Of a DNA stretch of 64,000 nt, positions 12,900-24,689 are shown one piece after another. The stretch comes from Sinotaia quadrata. Lineage: Eukaryota; Mollusca; Gastropoda; Architaenioglossa; Viviparidae. The DNA is taken from positions 40,562,617-40,626,616 of the forward strand of contig CM054179.1 of NCBI GenBank assembly GCA_028829895.1, in the 5' to 3' direction. A program made the translations under genes and the position numbers. The notes under the pieces are model-generated. The model was not told the origin of the DNA, ran no database searches, and worked only from the letters and a program-made list of their open reading frames with translations. Position 1 is the first letter of the stretch. Each line of letters starts with the position of its first letter.

Positions 12900-13808
12900 T
12901 GCATGTAAGGCTAAGATTTATATAGTTAAGTTTTGTGTACTGGGGTGTGTGCATAGTTTTTATTATTGTAATGTTTTGAGTGAATGATTGGTAAAGAAGA
13001 ATTGTTATTTGTGAAATATTTAAAGTTCAGTATGGTGTATTTTACCAAATGTAGTACTTGTAATTTTTGTCTAGTAGGATTTGAAGTGCACTGAGGTACA
13101 GGTTTTGCATACGTGCCTGAGATAATGAGAACAAAGAGACTTTTTTGAGAACCACGTGCTCTGCATGACAGGAGTTATGATGGATGATACCAAATGAGAG
13201 AGACCCTCATAAAATAATAAACTTAATTTATACTCATCAAAAATAAATATCTTGTCTGCTATCGTTTTGAGAGGGAGTGAGGTTGTTTATGTTTGTCTAT
13301 GTCCTGTGTTGTTGATATTTTTCATTCCATATGCAATCTTGCATGCAAACACGTCAGTACACGTAACCCTTGCATGCATAACAGAGCCAGACAGACATCT
13401 ATGGTGTATGTGTGTGGACAACTGTGAAGGACAACAAAATAGGTCCTAAGTGGTACTGACAATCACTGCACCATCTCTGCTTCACTCTCGGAGCTGGAGT
13501 GGAGTGTGTGTGTGTGTGTGTGACACCACATATGTTCTAACGTACTCTCGATTAATTTAAGAGGTCTTCTTAGGGCCATAAAACCACAACTAAGTTGGCT
13601 TTAGTATGCTAAATTCGGTTTGCGCTTGATGTTAGTAATATTTTGACGGAAAGTTTGGGTCAGAAAGCGTTATACATATTCTTTATATTGTACGTGGCCA
13701 AAACGGAAGAGAACAATTCTTTTTCATTTACGCTATTTAATTTTTACACGTTAGTGTTACCCGATTGAGAATGCATCTTTGTTTTTTTGTTTGTTTGTTT
13801 GTTTCTTT
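12900..13808. other. AT-rich sequence, no gene seen
   Basis: A short TG run lies at 13505-13522; nothing else is recognisable. Confidence 0.5.
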
Positions 13809-13835
13809 TTTCCCCCGAATTTCTTTCTTTTTTTT

Positions 13836-13917
<82 letters not shown>

Positions 13918-14030
13918 CTCCCCCCCCCGCATTTCTTTCTTTCTTCCCTCCCTCCCGCATTTCTTTCTTTCTTTCTTCCCCCCCCCCCGCATTTCTTTCT
14001 TTCTTTTTTTCTTCCTTTCTTTCTTCCTTC

Positions 14031-14084
<54 letters not shown>

Positions 14085-14099
14085 CTTTCTTTCCGCATT

Positions 14100-14163
<64 letters not shown>

Positions 14164-14195
14164 TCCGCATTTCTTTCTTTCTTTCTGCATTTCTT
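13809..14195 (+). repeat. (CTTT)n tract with CCGCATTT and poly-C interruptions
   Basis: Same compound unit as at 9993-10316, here with CCCCCCCCGCATTTCTTTC variants. Confidence 0.97.
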
Positions 14196-14990
14196 TTATT
14201 ATTCTTTTAATGCTGTAACTTGTAAGTGCAGGCAGATAGCCGACAGACATTTAACAAGGTAATATGAAAAAGATTTAATGATTTTGCAAAATATCGACAT
14301 ACATTAGCAGTGAAAAGTGAAAGTGAAAACACATTGATATAAATGGCTCTCATCTTCACCGAGAAAAATGAACAGAAAAAAAAATAGATCAACGAACAAA
14401 CAACTGTTTCTTGTGGTAATGACTGATTTTTTGCCAGACCTACTTACATGTTAGTAGGCCACTTGAATGAATTTTGGGTGCACCTTTCGTGCACCGACCC
14501 TTCGACCCATTAAGACAATCGCTTTGCTCACTTTTTTCAAACTTTCCATGCGCGAAGTCGAGGTGTGACTCCATGCGCGAAGTCGGAAAATTATAAAGCG
14601 TGTCACGTTGGTGTATGTGTGGCAGTAAAACTTCGACAAAGTATAGTGGTCGTCAAAAGTAAGTGTTTGTTTTTAACCTATAATTATTACTCTGTTTTCT
14701 CATGAATATTACGTATGTATAAATATTTCCTCTTCAATCACCTTCATTGATTGAAGGATAATCTCATCAATCAACATTAACGTGTCTTGTGTGTCATTGC
14801 TTGTTCATATTGTTCAGTTGTCAATTGGTTTTTCAAATGTTTCTCTGTATTGTCACGTATTGTCAATGTGCGTGTGAATTCATCGTCTTTTTATACTGTG
14901 TATTTAAACAGTAAGAATTTCAATAATATTGTATAGTTCCCAAAGCGTTCATGAGACTAAGTACATTGTTTAAGCTTCTTCTGCTACTTC
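14196..14990. other. Sequence without a recognisable gene; small hairpin and 15-bp duplication
   Basis: GGTGCACCTTTCGTGCACC (14477-14495) can form a 7-bp stem. CCATGCGCGAAGTCG occurs twice about 24 bp apart (about 14547 and 14571). Confidence 0.5.
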
Positions 14991-14995
14991 AGTTA

Positions 14996-15052
14996 CTACT
15001 ACTACCACCACCACCACATCTACTACTACTACTACTACTACTATTATTATTA

Positions 15053-15089
<37 letters not shown>

Positions 15090-15090
15090 G
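14996..15090 (+). repeat. (CTA)n(TTA)n microsatellite
   Basis: ACC/CTA runs change to a TTA run with few interruptions. Confidence 0.97.
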
Positions 15091-15239
15091 TTTCTATTAT
15101 ATAGACTTTGGAGCGGCATATATCAAAAAGATTTAGGAAATAATTATGATTTGCTTGGCTTGACTGTAGTAATAACCAACATGCAGGTACTTATGCACTA
15201 ATGACCATATATAATTATTATTATTGTTGTTATTAATAA

Positions 15240-17070
15240 TAATAAACAGAATTAGGGTACAAAATGAAATCAGGGCATATTATCAGCCATTTACTGTATA
15301 TGGACGATCTAAAGCTTTATTGTAAACATTAACATAATATCAATTCGCTGATCAGGACTGTCAAGATGTGTAGTGAGGACATTAGCATGAATTTCGGCCT
15401 TGAGAAATGTGGCAGAATTATCGTCCAGAAAGGCAAGATCAAAGCAACAGAAGGCCTACAATTTGACATCGGAAAAATCAAAGATGTTTCAGTGGGAAAA
15501 GGATATAAATATCTAGGGATACTGCAACATCAAGAAAACATGAAAAGTGAAGTAAAATCCAATGCTAAAAGAGAGTATAAAAGCGAGGTAGACAAGTTCT
15601 AAAGTCAAAGCTAAATGGAGCTAATAAAATACAAGCCCTTAATACTTATGCAATACCTCTAATTAGCTACACCAGAGGTATTATACATTGGACAACAAAT
15701 TAAATAAATGAACTAGACAGAATAACAAGAAAACTACTCACAATTCATAAAGCCCTACATCCAAAAACAGATGTAGACTATATGTATCTCGGCAAATGGG
15801 AGGCACAGGACTCAAGAAAATCAAAGATGCCATTGAAAGAGAAGTTATAGGCCTGAAGGACTACATCTGGAAAAACAACAAAGATGAGACACTGATAAAA
15901 GCAATAAAGATGAGTGGATTATACCAAACCCCAGAAACAGACAAAGAAACCATGGAAGAAAACAGCAAAACAAACATTAGCAAATAGATGGAGCCAAAAA
16001 CCTCTCCATGGTCAGAAGGTGCAACAAGCCGATGAATTATTAACAAATTAACCAACCTACAGATGGTTAAAAGAAGCACTAATAACAGCAGCACAAGATA
16101 AAGCCATAAACATGAAATCACACAAAACCAAAATCGTGATAATCGCAAATGATTCCAAATGCAAACACTGCAAAACATGGATGAAACAGCAGAACTTATA
16201 CTTTCTGGATGTCAGTTATGGCTGGAACAGAATACATCAAAAGACACAACGAAGTGGCAAAAATCCTACATAGAAATCTATGTGAGAACTATGGAGTAAA
16301 ATCAGGAAGTGGCAAAAATCCTACATAGAAATCTATGTGAGAACTATGGAGTAAAATCAGGAAGTGGCAAAAATCCTGCAGAGAAATCTATGAGAACTAT
16401 GGAGTAAAATCAGGAAGTGGCAAAAATCCTACATAGAAATCTATGTGAGAACTATGGAGTAAAATCAGGTAGTGGCAAAAATCCTACATAGAAATCTATG
16501 TGAGAACTATGGAGTAAAATCAGGAAGTGACAAAAATCCTTTAGAGAAATCTATGTGAGAACTATGGAGTAAAATCAGGAAGTGGCAAAAATCCTACAGA
16601 GAAATCTATGTGAGAACTATGGAGTAAAATCAGGGTGGCAAAAATCCTACAGAGAAATCTATGTGAGAACTATGGAGTAAAATCCAGGAAGGAGTATGGA
16701 TGCACCAACCGGAATCATTCATCGAAATAGAAGAAGTCAAAATACAATAGGACTTTGAAATAAGGATGGATCGAGTGATTCCTGCGCCAAGAGCCGAAAT
16801 TGTAGTTGTCAATAAGTCCAGTAGAACAGCAACATCGTTGATTGTGATAGAAAGTGATAGAAACATAAAAATAAAAGAGAGAGAAAAATAGAAAATACCA
16901 AGATCTTAGATTAGAAATTCAGAGACAGTGGAATATAAAAGCAGAAGTAATACCTGTAGTGATAGGATCTTTGGGGAACATAACACCTGAATTGGAAGGC
17001 TATCTGAATAATGTGCCTGGACACGCAAAATTGCTTCACTGCTAAAATAAGTCCTTCTCGGAATGATTAT
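15240..17070 (+). mobile_element. 5'-truncated non-LTR retrotransposon (RLE type, R2/R4-like), degenerate
   Basis: The frame begins in the reverse transcriptase: TELGYKMKSG, then HIISHLLYMDDLKLYCKH with the YMDD active site at about 15297-15308. After a stop (15331) it continues NSLIRTVKMCSED and FGLEKCGRIIV. A frameshift near 15585 gives QVLKSKLNGANKIQALNTYA and ELDRITRKLLTIHKALHPKT; another near 15790 gives GGTGLKKIKDAIEREVIGLK. Then follow a Cys-rich region (CKHCK...) and, at 16690-17045, a decayed restriction-like endonuclease domain (RVIPAPRAEIVVVNKSSRTA; the usual PD of the catalytic core reads AE) and NNVPGHAKIASLLK-like residues. An ATT microsatellite follows. The upstream part of pol is missing, as in a normal 5' truncation. 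Confidence 0.85.
16251..16683 (+). repeat. 55-bp tandem array inside the retrotransposon coding region, about 8 copies
   Basis: Units contain GAAGTGGCAAAAATCCTACA, TAGAAATCTATGTGAGAACT and ATGGAGTAAAATCAG. The first copy is in the expected place for EVAKILHRNLCENYGVKSG of the element. 55 is not a multiple of three, so the array destroys the frame. Confidence 0.95.
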
Positions 17071-17103
17071 TAATTATTATTATTATTATTATTATTATTA
17101 TTT
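17071..17103 (+). repeat. (ATT)n microsatellite at the retrotransposon 3' end
   Basis: A short ATT run follows the last recognisable coding remnants. It could be the element's simple-repeat tail. Confidence 0.8.
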
Positions 17104-17198
17104 TCTTATCATCATTATTTTTAAATTATATTTCTATTGTTAATAGTGCCATTGTTGCTGTTATTTACATTCTAAATTTAAATAAATTAAAATTCTAA

Positions 17199-17520
17199 AT
17201 TGCTTGACTGCATAAATAAGTCTAGGTTCTAGTTACTTGACTGCATAATAATAAGTCTAAGTTCTAGTTGCTTGACTGCATAATCAGTTGTAGTTCTAGT
17301 TGCTTGACTGCATAATCAGTTGTGGTTCTAGTTGCTTGACTGCATAATCAGTTGTAGTTCTAGTTGCTTGACTGCATAATCAGTTGTAGTTCTAGTTGCT
17401 TGACTGCATAATCAGTTGTAGTTCTAGTTGCTTGACTGCATAATCAGTTGTAGTTCTAGTTGCTTGACTGCATAATCAGTTGTAGTTCTAGTTGCTTGAC
17501 TGCATAATATGTCTAAGTTC
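17199..17520 (+). repeat. 32-bp minisatellite, about 9 copies
   Basis: Units contain GTTGCTTGACTGCATAATCA followed by GTTGTAGTTCTA. The first unit (ATTGCTTGACTGCATAAATAAGTC region) resembles the retrotransposon end at 17031-17055. Confidence 0.95.
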
Positions 17521-18360
17521 TACATACTTGTCTCCTATATGACACTTGATACTTTTCTCTTCATTTCCATAAATGTTACTTTAACGTTTTTTTCGACCGG
17601 CTTCATTCAGTTTTATTTATTCTATTTTTATAGATAAACTTAGTTAATTTAATGATAGAGAATATTCGCCAATGTAATTATCTCTTAGGCTTTTCACTGA
17701 ATACTTCTAATTTAAATTTCTTTATTAAATTCTTCTCTAGAAAATAATTTAGGTTGGTAGCCATACAGGTTTGTGATTTCATGTTATATAAGTTTCTTGT
17801 AAATTTGTGTACATGATTGCATTTGTGTATGCATATGTGTGTGTGTGTGTTAAGTGCAGTTTTCCATATTTTACTTATTGTAATTAGTTTTGACATTTGT
17901 TTTAGCATTTGTTAAAAGATAATTGTTTACGTTAAAATAATTTTGACAATCAGCAGTTGAGTTCAAATTAATATTAGAACTGTTGCTAAAGTTTCTCCTA
18001 CTATGAACTAATACAGGCGACAGATAGAGAGATGGATGGAGAGAAAAAAGGATTCTTTTTTGGCCTTTGTCTTAAAGTTTTGAAAGTTAGCCGCAAATCT
18101 CCAACGTCGGTCGTGACGCTTTGATCAATGACACCGACGTAACCATTTTGTCCGCAACTGATGACGTCAACACAATACTAGTAAATAAACTGAGTTCAAA
18201 ATTAATTCCCTCTTCATCTTGCAGAAAACTCTCCTTTTACTTTCTTAATCCTTCCAAATAAGCATAAGTAACACTATTACATAAAATCAACCAGCTTTTT
18301 ATTTTCTGCACCAAAGAAATAACAAACCGTTTTGGTTACCCTAGATCGCTCTGAGAAGCA
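17521..18360. other. AT-rich sequence without a recognisable gene
   Basis: A GC-balanced patch with a CRE-like TGATGACGTCAA lies at about 18161-18172; no coding similarity was seen. Confidence 0.5.
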
Positions 18361-18771
18361 GTGTTCACTATCTTATGCTTTGTTTGGGTGTTCACTATCT
18401 TATGCCTTGTTTGGGTGTTCACTATCTTATGCCTTGTTTGGGTGTTCACTATCGTATGCCTTGTTTGGGTGTTCACTATCGTATGCCTTGTTTGGGTGTT
18501 CACTATCGTATGCCTTGTTTGGGTGTTCACTATCTTATGTCTTGTTTGGGTGTTCACTATCTTATGTCTTGTTTGGGTGTTCACTATCTTATGCCTTGTT
18601 TGGGTGTTCACTATCGTATGCCTTGTTTGGGTGTTCACTATCATATGCCTTGTTTGGGTGTTCACTATCTTATGTCTTGTTTGTGTGTTCACTATCTTAT
18701 GTCTTGTTTGGGTGTTCACTATCTTATGTCTTGTTTGGGTGTTCACTATCTTATGTCTTGTTTGGGTGACG
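18361..18771 (+). repeat. 27-bp minisatellite, 15 copies
   Basis: Units contain TTCACTATCTTATGCCTTGT then TTGGGTG, with single-base variants (TCG/TCT/TCA). The 9-codon period keeps frames open on both strands; these are not genes. Confidence 0.97.
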
Positions 18772-18799
18772 AAAGCTTGTAGGGTAAACTTACAAAGCA

Positions 18800-18995
18800 A
18801 GGAGGATTACATTATCGTAAAGTCCATGAAGAGGGCAGTGCTAGCGTTGATTTTACATTATTGTAAAGTCCATGAAGAGGGCAGTGCTCGCGTTGATTTT
18901 ACATTATTATAAAGAGCCATGAAGAGGGCAGTGCTAGCGTTGATTTTACATTATTATAAAGAGCCATGAAGAGGGCAGTGCTAGCGTTGATTTTA
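18800..18995 (+). repeat. About 46-bp tandem repeat, 4 copies
   Basis: Units contain CATGAAGAGGGCAGTGCTAG followed by CGTTGATTTTACATTATTA. Confidence 0.95.
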
Positions 18996-20062
18996 AAAGT
19001 TTTAATTCTTGTACACGTGTAGTTAGCACAGATTTTGTGTTTTATGACAAATTAATTATGGACTCGTTAATTCCTTATTACGACATTAGTGAGGTGTAGT
19101 ACAAACACTGTCTCATAATGTTAATAAATAACTGTTTCTATCAACGTTTCATATTTATTTGTCATGATTTCTTGTTGTTATTAACTTGTGATATCTAATA
19201 GTCAATGAGCTGAGATTTCCACTGATGATAGATCAGTGATTCATAATTTCTAGTTGTCAATGTGATGTCTAGTTGCTGTCTTTCATCTGTTATTTCTAGT
19301 TTTCTAGTAATTTGTGTAAACTCCTTACTGTGCTGTCTGTCTGAGGTAGCTTTACCGAAGTTGTCGTCCTTTTCTTAGTACTTTCAACGAATAGAGTCAA
19401 TAGACCAATCCTGTTAGTAACTGGTTTTTCCCCATCTGCACTTGCTTACTTTGGTTTTAAATTCTATATTAGAAGACAGTGCATTGTTAGGTAAAGCTAT
19501 TTTGTTACACAACGGTGAAACATGAACTGTTCCCTTAGGGTAAAACATACTTAGATAATGAAGAGAATTAAAATGCTTAGTTAGCACATTATTGTCATTG
19601 ACTCTAAGCGTACACACAAGGCTTATATGTAAGTAAAAACCCCAGATTTGAGTCTAATGCAAACGATCAACACTTCTTACCCATAAATAAATAACCCGTA
19701 ATAAATAAAAAATTTAAAAAATGAATTCACTAATATTATTTACTTTGTGAGCGCGACCTTTCGCAGGGCATTTGTAATACAAATAAGTATGCTCGACACC
19801 GTTGTGTTATTGGGCAAGCTACTGTTTTGTGTTTTGTTTTTAGGGCACGCTACTGTTTTGTGTTTTGCTTTTAGGGCACGCCCCCACTGCAAATGCGTCT
19901 GAAAGTGGAGACAGTACAAAACACAATCACGTGCCAACGTGTGCGCGGTTTTATGACCTTTCCGGTACACTTTAATGGAAATTGTACTTACACTCATTAC
20001 ATTTACAGTCAGCGTACATTATTGATATTTTTCAAATCTTTAGTGGTGTGGCAAACTAATTC

Positions 20063-20126
<64 letters not shown>

Positions 20127-20190
20127 GCGTATGCTTGTAGCTAGATGCTTCAACAATGAGCGAATTGAAATTCGAGCTACGGTGAGCTAT
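18996..20190. other. AT-rich sequence, no gene; includes a (CA)n tract
   Basis: A CA microsatellite lies at 20063-20124. A 33-bp duplication around GCTACTGTTTTGTGTTTTG lies at about 19818-19880. Confidence 0.55.
20063..20124 (+). repeat. (CA)n microsatellite
   Basis: A pure CA run of about 62 bp. Confidence 0.97.
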
Positions 20191-20934
20191 GGTTGGCGGA
20201 TTTAGCCACAATTCAAATTTAGTTCAACTAAATATTGAACTTGTCAAATGTAGCATTGTACTTGCTAAATGTAACTTTCAGCTAGTCATACTGTTTCACC
20301 TTGCAAATATATTTTGTCGAGCTAAAAGATTCGTTTAACAACAAAATAATTATGAAGATTTAGTAATTAAAATCATTCACCGGCGTTTGGCTCACGACCC
20401 AAATTTGGTTCGGGCAAACTTTTAGTTTGCTAAAGGAATTTTCAGCATGTTAAATGAAACTTTGGCTGGTCGTATTGTTTCGGCTTGCTAAATTACTTTA
20501 GCAGTCCAACAGTTCATTTTCAAGCTAATTGTTGAAAGATATTGCAAGTCAAAACTTCTTCGCTGGCGGTTTGGTTTATAATTCGATTTAATTCAATTAA
20601 ACTATTAGCTGACCACGTGGCCTCAAAGACCATTTCTGATCACAATGAATAGGAGTGACCCTTCGGATCATGGGGAAAGTCTGAATCCCGGTCCACCCCT
20701 ATGGCTCTTTGTGAGCTGTAGTTTCTAGAAATAAGAAATATTTTTAACAATGGGTCATGAAATGTATGATACGGCATTTCTGTTATATATGTTATACGTC
20801 ATAACAGTTTACTTGCTTATCCTAAATACGTGCTAACGTTTATCGATGGCCGATAGTTGACAGTTAATGCTGTGTGTATTTTGGGGGGCGGGCGTATTTT
20901 ATATTTATTGCATAGTGTATAGTTCGGTCTTAAA

Positions 20935-21750
20935 GTTAGCGCCAGAACTATCGCTATTGAAACATAGTGTGGCAGAGTAAATTTTCCTATCCCTTTTACA
21001 CTTAACTGTTATATAAATTGTTAAATTGTCAAAGTGACCCGGCCTTGTGCACTCCTTATGAGGGGATTTTTTTAAAGTGTCAGAATTGGGGTAAATAACT
21101 CGAGAATATGCTAGAAAATTATTGCTGATGCACTCGAAACCAGTTCCAACTGGGTGAGTAGTTTTTCTGACCAATAGTCTCACACATGTTCATATCAATC
21201 ATCCAGTGGGGGTGGACAGGAAATATCTTTCTTGAAGAAGTCCTATATTCTAATCAATTTGAATTTGAACATAATGAGTCCGGTCATAAAGGCGATCGTT
21301 AGCTTATGGTAAGTTAACTGACTGATAAAGAAAGAATAGACTTCCATACAAGTTTGCTACTGATCTATGATTTGAATTGGAGAATGCTTATGTAATTGAA
21401 CCATTGTTTCTATGTTCACTAATTTCACTACGTTGTACATTAAACTTGTGAATTATGGTCGATGCTATAATTTCATATGCTGTGTGCATCTGGCTAACGA
21501 AATTGTTGCAGGATTTGTAAGTTGAGAATGTGTGTAAGTGAGAAAGGAGTTTAAGATGAAATATGCCTTAAATTTAGTGCTGGCTTAATTTGACTTTTGC
21601 AGAGTAGAGCAAGCCTTTCTGGTTGTCACTTCACACTACAGTGACTACTGTACTATACTTGAATATATAATCCAGATTTGTTGTCAACTCATCAGTAAAA
21701 CGTGTTGCTGTGAGTTGATTCCTGTGAATTCTGTTCTAGTGCCATTCAGC
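20935..21750 (-). mobile_element. Dispersed repeat family, minus-orientation copy
   Basis: The reverse complement matches the right two-thirds of the copy at 51845-53050, from ATTCACAGGAATCAACT through GTTTTAC and AAATTCAAATTGATTAG to ACTTTGACAATTTAACAA and ACTCTGCCACA. Confidence 0.75.
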
Positions 21751-21889
21751 ACAAATTACATATAAGCATTATAGTTCACAATTTGTAGAAATAATAGTCT
21801 ACTCACACAATGCATCTCTATGTAAGACACAAGTATAACATATCAATAGCAAAAATGCACAAAATATTAGTAAGTCAATTCCCTCTCAA

Positions 21890-22265
21890 TCAGTCAGTTA
21901 CTCACCATTAAGCTAATGGCCGCTTTTCATGACTGGACTTCTTGCCACACCAAATTCAAAGTGATTAAACAATAGAATTCTCTACAGCAGGTAAACCTTT
22001 GATCTAAGCCCATTGGCTGGTCTCGTTCCCGTAAATCATAACCATTGAATAATAAAACTGCTCATCCAGTTGGAATTGGTTTGCAGTACATCGGCAATTT
22101 CTAGCATATTCTCAACTCGAGTGTTTACTCCAACTCTGACATTTACAAAAATACCATCATAAGGAGTGCCCAAGGTCGGGTCACTTTGACAATTTAACAA
22201 TTTATATAACAATTAAGTTTATAAATAGGGGTAGGGAAATTTACTCTGCCACAGTTTATGAGAAT
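21890..22265 (+). mobile_element. Dispersed repeat family, partial plus-orientation copy
   Basis: It matches 52720-53010, including AAATTCAAAGTGATTA, ACTGCTCATCCAGTTGGAAT, AATACCATCATAAGGAGTGC and ACTTTGACAATTTAACAA. It is the inner right arm of the inverted duplication. Confidence 0.75.
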
Positions 22266-22269
22266 GTTT

Positions 22270-22450
22270 TAGTGTGCACCGTTTGCTGTACTTTTTATAT
22301 TACTGTTAAAACACACCAATGTTTAAGTGTGCACCGTTTGTTGTACTTTTTTTTTTATTACTGAAGTGTTAAAACACACCAATGTTTAAGTGTGCACGTT
22401 TGCTGTTCTTTTTATATTACTGAAGTGTTAAAACACACCAATGTTCACAG
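22270..22450 (+). repeat. About 61-bp tandem repeat, 3 copies
   Basis: Units contain AAGTGTGCACCGTTTGCTGT then TGTTAAAACACACCAATGTT. Confidence 0.93.
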
Positions 22451-23017
22451 TTCAGTCATGCATGGTTAAGAGAAAATCAAAGCCACACATCACAGTTCCT
22501 CGCCATGCAACTGCCGGTTAAGCGTTACGGCTGTAGTGTAAATTGCCGATGGTTGCAGTATACTTTTCTCATGACTGACCGCGAACGTGTCGTGACATGC
22601 TTAAGAAAGCCTCATAGAATCTGACGAATCTAAAATAATCTCGAAATAAGTTAGCTGTATTAAAATTACAAATTAAAATTAAAATTAAAATTAAAATTGT
22701 GTCAGCCTGCAGCTGAAATTAGTAATAAATTATGACATTTTTCTTTGTCTACAAGACAAGACACAATGTATCAGCCCTTGAAAGGGAGACAAACAACCCT
22801 GAAAAGATAAAATGCATGGTAGCCTTGGAAAGACTACATTTTCTGTATAATTACTGGACAGCCTTGAGATAGATTCCTAAACTCAACTGGCAACATTTTT
22901 CACTCAGTGATTTTATTTTCTAAAGAAAATGAAATAAATACAAATTACTAATTTACTTAATTACTTTCTGTATAGACAGACTCCATAGCGTCGTGTAGTG
23001 TGGGTCGTGCGAAACGG

Positions 23018-23187
23018 ATATCATTCAAATCTCTTTAAAACTCTTCCTCCTTATTGGTGTCATAAGACTGGACATCATTCAAATCTCTTTAAAACTCTTC
23101 CTCCTTATTGGTGTCATAAGACTGGACATCATTCAAATCTCTTTAAAACTCTTCCTCCTTATTGGTGTCATAAGACTGGACATCAAT
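23018..23187 (+). repeat. 54-bp tandem repeat, 3 copies
   Basis: Units contain CATTCAAATCTCTTTAAAAC, TCTTCCTCCTTATTGGTGTC and ATAAGACTGGA. The 18-codon frame is accidental. Confidence 0.96.
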
Positions 23188-24239
23188 AGGCAGGTAGAGA
23201 AAAGAAGCATTGTATATTTATATTTATTTATATTTATATAAATGCGACCCCTAACCGTGAAGTGATTTAGCTTCCCAAATAAAGTGTTGGCAAGCTAACA
23301 GTAACATCTTTTGCTACATGTATCTTTCAGCAAGACAAAACAATATAGCCAACCTAAGTATTGTATCGTGCACTAAAAGGTATATTTAACAAGCTTAATG
23401 TTACAGTTGACAAGTAAAAGTTTCACTTCAATCTAAATATTATATTTGGCAAGCTAAAAGTTACTTTTGGCAAGCTAGAAACTCCTTTTAAAATCTTAAA
23501 GTTACATTTGATAAGCTAAAACATACATTTAACAGGCTTAGAACTGCACTTAACAAGCGTAATGTTACATTTGACGTGCTAAAGGTTTATTTGAAACAAA
23601 TGTGAATTGTGATCCAAACCGCTAATCATACACTAGACTTTGATAATTCACAACAAATTGCCTCAAAGAAAAGAAATAAAACAATGTAATTACTATTAAT
23701 ACACTTTGATATGCTTCGATATAGTTATTTTGATTGATATTAATGATATTATCCTCCTAATAACTTATATTCGGACACAAGTTAATTCCAGATGTCCTCA
23801 AGACTCAAGATGTGCGAAGATTTTTCTAGAGTTAAGATTTTATCGAAAACAAAATATAACGGGGTTTAACGAGAGGCGAAAAGTAAGACCGCTCAGTGAG
23901 TAGAAAGCAGCCATTGAAATGAACTTGGCGTATTTAGTTCTGCAAAAGTAAGGTCACTGTAGTAGCCAGTGACAAAGTGTCAATTTGCTTGTGTGCAGTA
24001 TATTTGCGTAGTTATGTACTTCTATACACTGTTCGTGTCCACCAAACTGCTCTATTGTGTGAATGTTGATCACTGATTCCAAAACAAACATCAAAATATA
24101 TGTAAATACAGATCTATCTCTTTCCAGTATTTTATTTATAAGGATCACATATGTGCGCGCGTATGTCTGTGTGTGTGTATGCGCGTATGTTCACGATTAG
24201 GAGCGTGGGGAAGAGATTAGTTTCCTGAAGTGTAAATCA

Positions 24240-24475
24240 TCATTCTTGAGTGTATACATTTTTACAGATGTACAGGTAAATTTTATCGAATGTAGCTGTA
24301 AATTTGTACATTTGATAAATTTGACCATATGTAGCTATAGATTTTTACAGTTACACAGGTAAATTTGATCGTATGTAGCTGTAGATTTTTATAGTTACAC
24401 AGATAAATTTGATCATATGTAGCTGTAGATTTTTACAGTTACACAGGTAAATTTGATCGTATGTAGCTGTAAGCT
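24240..24475 (+). repeat. About 47-bp minisatellite, 5 copies
   Basis: Units contain ACACAGGTAAATTTGATCGT followed by ATGTAGCTGTAGATTTTTAC. Confidence 0.93.
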
Positions 24476-24689
24476 TACGAAGGAGTACAGATCACACATT
24501 CACACTCAGGTGTTTCATGGGCAAATGAATGTATTTTCTTTATTTAACTTATAAACAGCATCACATACCACATGAAGTGAGGCACACGTAGGAAATAAAA
24601 AGACCAGATTTTAAGGCCGGTTCACACGTTTAAAGCGAGTTTTAGTTGCTGTTCACACTCAGGCGGTCGCTCTCGGAGTACATTGTTTG

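Larger units (their letters stand above)
20190..23650. repeat. Large imperfect inverted duplication (arms about 20190-21750 and 21890-23650)
   Basis: Two separate blocks match in opposite orientation. Outer: 20190-20600 (reverse complement) against 23280-23640, both decayed GCTAAAAGTTACATTTG-type repeats that end near AATTGTG...AACCGC. Inner: 20935-21190 (reverse complement) against 22050-22265 (CTCATCCAGTTGGAA, ACTTTGACAATTTAACAA, TTTACTCTGCCACA). The two arms have indels, and the right arm also holds arrays at 22270-22450 and 23018-23187. Confidence 0.7.

Noticed and set aside
18332..18912. Four overlapping repeat proteins of 135-183 codons
   Set aside because: The 27-bp unit is a multiple of three, so all frames stay open; no start context, splice signals or family similarity.
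20620..20710. Possible tRNA-derived SINE (B-box-like GTCTGAATCC, and GACCCTTCGGAT)
   Set aside because: No acceptable A box at the right distance, no tail and no target-site duplication; too weak to call.
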